Shown here: in pieces, positions 32,773 through 38,147 of the stretch
Layout: every line of letters starts with the position of its first letter
Numbering within the stretch: position 1 is the first letter of the stretch
Assembly: GCA_017557195.1 (NCBI GenBank)
Contig: JAFZAL010000123.1
Location: forward strand, 1 to 38,147
Origin: Thermoguttaceae bacterium
GTDB taxonomy: Bacteria > Planctomycetota > Planctomycetia > Pirellulales > Thermoguttaceae
DNA: 38,147 nt
Reading direction: 5' to 3'
The notes under the pieces: model-generated
Seen by the model: only the letters and a program-made list of their open reading frames with translations
The model's database searches: none
Told to the model about the DNA's origin: nothing
Position numbers and translations under genes: made by a program

Positions 32773-34470
32773 ATGACATTCCCAACCAGACGCGATTTTC
32801 TGAAGGTTTCCGCATTAGCTCTGACTGAGGCGTTTTGCATACCCTCGTTTGCAGATGAGCCGATTGAATTGGTCGTTCTCCATACGAACGACCATCACGG
32901 CGCTATTGTTCCTTTAAGCGGTCTGGGAGGGCTGGCGATTCAGTCGACAATAATCAATCGCGAACGCGCGAAGCATAAAAACGTTCTGCTGGTCGATTCC
33001 GGCGATTACAATACCGGTCAGCCGATCTCAAACCAGTTTAACGCCAAGCCGGATTTGATTGCCTATAAACTGATGAAGTACGACGTGATGACAATTGGCA
33101 ATCACGAATTTGACCATACCAAAGAAATCTATCAGGAACAGGTTGATTTCTTAACGTTTAACAACGGAAACGCACACGCAATTTCCCTGGTTAACGCTAA
33201 CGTTCATTTTAAATCTACCGGAGAACTCGTCTTGCCGCCGTACGTCGTCAAACAGATAGCAGGACTTCGCGTAGGCGTCTTTGGCGTGTTAATCAATCAG
33301 CCCAATCTGTTGGAAGGTCCAAGCTATATTACCATCGACAACGAAATTGAGACGGCAAAAAAAGTCGTCAAGACGCTGCGGGAAATCGAAAAGGTTGACG
33401 TTGTCATTGCTTTGACGCACATGGGCGACGTCAAACGCTTTAACGGACATATAACCTCTGTCGACCTGGGAGACGCCGTTGAGGGCATTGACCTGATTGT
33501 AGACGGACACGCTCATTCGTATTTTACTCAACCCAAAACGACTCAAAACGCCCCAGTTGTTACAGCAAACGCCTACAGCCGTTATGTCGGCAAAGCGATA
33601 TTTAGAATTCAGAACGGAAAAGCCGTATTAGACAGCTGGACGCCGATTCCTGTTACAACTGAAACCGAACCGGATCCGGCAATAGCAAAGGCTTTGGATC
33701 CGTACATTCAAAAAGCGTCCGCCGATTTGAAAACCGTTATCGCGCAGACTTCCGCTCCGTTCCCGCTGGGCGAGAAGGAGTCCCGGGTGGGCGAATGCGC
33801 TGTCTGCAATCTGCTTTGCGACGCGGTGTACGATTTCCTGGTTCAGAACAAAACGCCCGTCGATTTCGTTCTCAGCAACGGCGGCGTTTTCCGCGCTGGT
33901 CTGCCTAAAGGCAACGTTACAAAGGAAAATATCAAAACCTGTCTACCCTACGACAACACTCTGGTTTTGATTGACATGAAGGGTTCAGACGTTCTCGACC
34001 TGTTCAAGTTCGTCGCGTCTGTCTATCAGACTAACGGCGCGTTCGGACAGGTTTCCAAACAGGTGCGATATACAATCACGTACAACAACGGCATTAACGG
34101 CGTCATATCCAATCTGACAATCGGCGGAAATCCCGTTGATCCGGAAAGAGTTTATAAATTTGCCGTCAACAGTTATATGTACAGCGGCGGCGACGGATAC
34201 GACATTCTCAAGCAGCGCGCGATAAAAGCAGCCGATATTAACATTCTCTTTACTGACGCAGTAATAGACGTTCTGAAAAATTTCAATCAACCTCTTTCGC
34301 CGGTTCTCGACGGCCGCATTACCGTTCGCGGCGGACTGGATCAGTACAAGCATATTACCGAACCGAAAAAGGAACAAACGGAAGAGAAATCCACGAACGA
34401 ACAGCCTCAGAAAGCAAAACGTCTAACGTCCCTGATTTCTCGAGGCGTTAGACGAAGGAAATTTAGATAA
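32773..34470 (+). CDS. Tat-exported 5'-nucleotidase / UshA-like metallophosphatase
   Basis: The 565-residue protein begins with a twin-arginine signal (TRRDFLKVSALALTEAF, residues 5-21), so it is exported folded. The catalytic domain has the metal motifs HTNDHHG (37-43), GNHEFD (109-114), LTHMGD and DGHAHSY. The substrate-binding 5'-nucleotidase C-terminal domain starts near SRVGECAVCNLLCDAVYDF and includes FVLSNGGVFRAGLP and CLPYDNTLVLIDM. It would hydrolyse nucleotides or sugar-phosphates outside the inner membrane. The last 30 residues form a basic tail (KRLTSLISRGVRRRKFR) that is unusual for the family. An open frame upstream from 32680 runs through the terminator and is rejected. It converges on the DUF1571 gene. 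Confidence 0.9.
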   Translation: MTFPTRRDFLKVSALALTEAFCIPSFADEPIELVVLHTNDHHGAIVPLSGLGGLAIQSTIINRERAKHKNVLLVDSGDYNTGQPISNQFNAKPDLIAYKLMKYDVMTIGNHEFDHTKEIYQEQVDFLTFNNGNAHAISLVNANVHFKSTGELVLPPYVVKQIAGLRVGVFGVLINQPNLLEGPSYITIDNEIETAKKVVKTLREIEKVDVVIALTHMGDVKRFNGHITSVDLGDAVEGIDLIVDGHAHSYFTQPKTTQNAPVVTANAYSRYVGKAIFRIQNGKAVLDSWTPIPVTTETEPDPAIAKALDPYIQKASADLKTVIAQTSAPFPLGEKESRVGECAVCNLLCDAVYDFLVQNKTPVDFVLSNGGVFRAGLPKGNVTKENIKTCLPYDNTLVLIDMKGSDVLDLFKFVASVYQTNGAFGQVSKQVRYTITYNNGINGVISNLTIGGNPVDPERVYKFAVNSYMYSGGDGYDILKQRAIKAADINILFTDAVIDVLKNFNQPLSPVLDGRITVRGGLDQYKHITEPKKEQTEEKSTNEQPQKAKRLTSLISRGVRRRKFR

Positions 34471-34477
34471 TCGCTTG

Positions 34478-34500
34478 AACGTCCTGAAATGGCGTTTGTT
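34478..34500 (+). terminator. Possible terminator of the nucleotidase gene
   Basis: AACG-T-CC and GGCGTT (34478-34484 with 34491-34496) pair with one bulge around TGAAAT. The T-rich run TGTTCTTTATTC follows. Confidence 0.45.
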
Positions 34501-34502
34501 CT

Positions 34503-35417
34503 TTATTCAGGAATTGTCAGGTTCTTTTTGAATTCATATCGCGGGTTGCGATAATCAAAATCAGCGTCCGTTACAGAAATGTTCGGAATGATGTTGGTGT
34601 ATGTGAATTCTTCCCGAATCGTTGCCACGCCAGACGAATCTGGCCAGTTGTAACAAACAAACCGGACTGGAACCTGATATTGGTTATCGATAAAAACCTG
34701 TCCTTTGTAGAACGGAAAGACGTCGGACTTGGGTTCATGAGTTATTTGAATAACCGTACAGGCGCGATTGTCAATCGAGGCGTTTTCAAAGAACTCAATT
34801 TTGCAATCGGGAAACTGCTCTGTTGAATGCGCGACGTCAAGCAGCTGTTTCATCATGCTGGCAATTCCCAGTTCCTTTAATGAATGATTGGATTCAGAGT
34901 GAGCCAGTTGGCTGTCTGTTTTGATGGCTCTGGTAATATGAGCCAAAGCAGGACGAAAACCGCCTTTGGTTACAATTATTCTGCCGTTATTATGTCCTTC
35001 GACGTAAACAATTTCACGACCAACAATGTCGTCTGGCGTGATGTATTTCATGTAAACGCTAAACGGTTCAGCGCGAAAAATCATCTGCGCCCGGCGAGTT
35101 TCCTGTAATTTTCCGCCAACGGTTTCTCGCATTGTTACAATACAGGCGTAAGCGCCAAATTGACGGTTGATAGTCTCAAACCGTAACCGGGCGTCGTTAA
35201 TCATCTGCTCAAAAGCCTGCCATTGTTCTTCTGGAACCGGCAGACTTGGACTCAAACGCGCAGGTTGAGGCTGCGTTGGATATGGAATCGGGCGGTTAAC
35301 TCTGTAATCCACCAGATTCGTTCTGTCCAGTATGCTTTGCGTTTGAGCAAACGACGCGCCTGATGTTGTTACAACAACAGATATAAAAGCGGCAATAAAT
35401 CGAAGGGGCGTTCTCAT
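34503..35417 (-). CDS. Secreted DUF1571-domain protein
   Basis: The 304-residue product has a signal peptide (MRTPLRFIAAFISVVVTTSGASFA, cut before QTQ) and a proline-rich linker. The DUF1571 domain follows (about 75-300). Recognisable pieces are YACIVTMRETVGGKLQETRR, FSVYMKYITPDDIVGREIVY, KGQVFIDNQYQVPVRFVCYN and the C-terminal DADFDYRNPRYEF. The fold is related to outer-membrane lipoprotein-sorting (LolA/B-like) barrels and a lipid-binding role is plausible but unproven. Further in-frame starts lie at 35429 and 35459; the one at 35417 directly precedes the signal peptide and lies 10 bases after a TATAAT box, so it is chosen. Confidence 0.82.
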   Translation of the reverse strand: MRTPLRFIAAFISVVVTTSGASFAQTQSILDRTNLVDYRVNRPIPYPTQPQPARLSPSLPVPEEQWQAFEQMINDARLRFETINRQFGAYACIVTMRETVGGKLQETRRAQMIFRAEPFSVYMKYITPDDIVGREIVYVEGHNNGRIIVTKGGFRPALAHITRAIKTDSQLAHSESNHSLKELGIASMMKQLLDVAHSTEQFPDCKIEFFENASIDNRACTVIQITHEPKSDVFPFYKGQVFIDNQYQVPVRFVCYNWPDSSGVATIREEFTYTNIIPNISVTDADFDYRNPRYEFKKNLTIPE

Positions 35418-35427
35418 GGCGTCAATC

Positions 35428-35433
35428 ATTATA
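35428..35433 (-). promoter_or_regulatory. TATAAT box close to the DUF1571 start
   Basis: On the minus strand TATAAT (35433-35428) ends 10 bases before the ATG, predicting a leader of only about three bases. A -35 element is not obvious. Confidence 0.4.
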
Positions 35434-35548
35434 TACTTGTCGGGAAAATGAATTTTCACTTCTTTTCGATATTTTAATTCATAATTGAAAAGAATAAAGA
35501 TTAAAACGAATGTATTTTTAAAATCGAATAAAACTTTTTTCCTGTTTG

Positions 35549-35602
35549 TAACGTTTCTAACGATTTTATCGGATTTAACGATTATGCGGATTATAACGAT
35601 TC
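35549..35602. repeat. Six-unit 9-bp direct repeat array (TAACGATTN)
   Basis: The units are TAACGTTTC, TAACGATTT, TATCGGATT, TAACGATTA, TGCGGATTA, TAACGATTC, in unbroken 9-bp phase. Units 2, 4 and 6 share TAACGATT at 18-bp spacing, so the strongest copies are on nearly the same helix face. It lies between two divergent genes and could be an operator. Confidence 0.65.
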
Positions 35603-35692
35603 CGCCCTGTCTTGCTGCGCTGCAGAATTATACGGTTGAACGTCTCTCCATTACTCATAGCTATCTTCCCTACTCCCCTTTCTTGAATTCTG

Positions 35693-35701
35693 TGGTATAA
35701 T
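35693..35701 (+). promoter_or_regulatory. ftsH: Extended -10 promoter for ftsH
   Basis: TGGTATAAT is a perfect extended -10 element. The TTGAAT at 35683-35688 is too close to be its -35 box. The leader would be about 85 bases. Confidence 0.5.
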
Positions 35702-35794
35702 AACAGGTCAAAAGAGGTTAGAATCGGTAAGCGAGGCGTTTTGAGTTAACGTCTCAGGCCTGTTCCTCACTCATAACTATTTCCCAATATTGCC

Positions 35795-37795
<2,001 letters not shown>

Positions 37796-37850
37796 AAATA
37801 TTTGAAAGGCGGTAACGGAGCGGCCAACGGGAGCGTAGTTACGCTTCATT

Positions 37851-37877
37851 AATCCGGGGAACGTCAGTCCCCGGATT
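37851..37877. terminator. Hairpin terminator between convergent ftsH and ankyrin genes
   Basis: A perfect 10-bp stem AATCCGGGGA/TCCCCGGATT encloses a 7-base loop (37851-37860 with 37868-37877). It lies 55 bases after the ftsH stop and 23 before the stop of the minus-strand gene, and could serve both strands. Confidence 0.75.
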
Positions 37878-37900
37878 TCCTGTCAATTGGACATACTATT

Positions 37901-38147
37901 TCATTTTTCTTTTTTGCTCTGCTTTATAAGCCACTCTGCAACGTCTGGATTATAAAAATCAATGGCTGATTCCAAGGCCGTTCTTCCCCCAACGCCTTTT
38001 GCGGAAACGTCTGCGCCGTGTTCAACCAGCCACTGAACCATTTTCAGATTTCCGCTTACAGCGGCGTTATGTAACGGAGTGTATCCATTTTTGTTTCTTT
38101 CGTTGACGTCAGATCCTTGTTCAATTAGCCATTGAACCAGATCAGGA
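37901..38147 (-). CDS. Ankyrin-repeat protein, C-terminal part (partial)
   Basis: The minus frame is open from the window edge to the TGA at 37901-37903. The 81 visible residues contain ankyrin repeats: LVQWLIEQGSDVNERNKNG, then YTPLHNAAVSGNLKMVQWLV and EHGADVSAKGVGGRTALESA, followed by a basic end (IKQSKKEK). The TPLH turn is a direct hallmark. Ankyrin repeats mediate protein binding; no partner is visible. The gene start lies beyond the window. Confidence 0.85.
   Translation of the reverse strand, partial: PDLVQWLIEQGSDVNERNKNGYTPLHNAAVSGNLKMVQWLVEHGADVSAKGVGGRTALESAIDFYNPDVAEWLIKQSKKEK

Larger units (their letters stand above)
35418..35794. other. Divergent DUF1571/ftsH intergenic region
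   Basis: It contains the minus-strand TATAAT box, a 9-bp repeat array (35549-35602), a pyrimidine-rich patch (35663-35682), an extended -10 promoter for ftsH (35693-35701) and a small hairpin, CGTT/AACG with GAG/CTC near 35733-35755. I see no gene in it. Confidence 0.6.

Noticed and set aside
28083..35755. Recurring AACGTC...CAGG...CGTT small hairpins (28083, 34420-34454, 34478, 35733)
   Set aside because: AACGTC and GACGTC are very common words in this genome's coding regions, and the four cases do not align well enough to call a family.

Overview
The window looks like chromosome of an uncultured planctomycete, probably a gut or Thermoguttaceae-like Pirellulales lineage of moderate GC. This rests on gene content rather than a marker gene. 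It carries a secreted PQQ-type propeller protein of the planctomycete WPQYRGPNRDG type, a DUF1571 protein, a TMEM43-family protein, a membrane Ser/Thr kinase, PDZ and HtrA-like secreted proteins, and a secreted, membrane-spanning GspE relative. Most starts also lack a Shine-Dalgarno sequence. No rRNA, tRNA, CRISPR array, prophage or intact insertion sequence was seen.

Layout. 1-4948 (+): the end of an LptA/OstA-like protein, an RluA/RluD pseudouridine synthase, an unknown secreted protein, the propeller protein and a PaaI-type thioesterase. 4974-9114 (-): an operon hemG - rex - comF - radical SAM enzyme (AmmeMemoRadiSam type). 9624-13175 (+): dnaE. 13299-18730 (-): PDZ protein, Nif3-like protein, catalytically dead HtrA-like protein, UPF0173-like metallo-hydrolase and Ser/Thr kinase. 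19181-20113 (+): a DUF58 protein, converging on a 711-residue putative lipoprotein. 22846-29298 (+): hisF, pilT, a degenerate PilB/GspE-like protein, an AraC regulator coupled to it by a GTGA overlap, and dprA. 29309-37795: a multi-pass membrane protein (-), TMEM43-family and Tat-exported 5'-nucleotidase genes (+), a DUF1571 gene (-) and ftsH (+). The window ends in an ankyrin-repeat gene (-). PilT, DprA and ComF together suggest DNA-uptake capacity.

The most unusual content is a family of elements built in strict 7-bp steps. At least seven genes have one upstream of the start codon, and in most it abuts the start. Each has a 5' arm of purine-rich or TAG/TAA-containing heptamers, a small core hairpin, and a 3' arm of pyrimidine-rich or CACTATG-type heptamers leading into the ATG. 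The heptamer differs between elements (GGGAATA, GGCAGTA, AGTGCAT/AGCGCTT, GCGTAAT), but the layout and its orientation to the downstream gene are kept. In four elements the core hairpin TTCGYY-NNN-RGCGAA shows a compensatory base change. Two related sequences lie inside a coding region, and both use variant heptamers that avoid the TAG the normal unit would create. These elements resemble the short tandemly repeated heptamers (STRR) of filamentous cyanobacteria, but their placement and paired-arm design suggest a cis-acting RNA or DNA element in translation initiation, gene-boundary insulation, or a mobile palindrome.

Several genes have a TATAAT-like box only 6-10 bases before the ATG, which predicts leaderless or nearly leaderless mRNAs. 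A six-unit 9-bp repeat lies between the divergent DUF1571 and ftsH genes.
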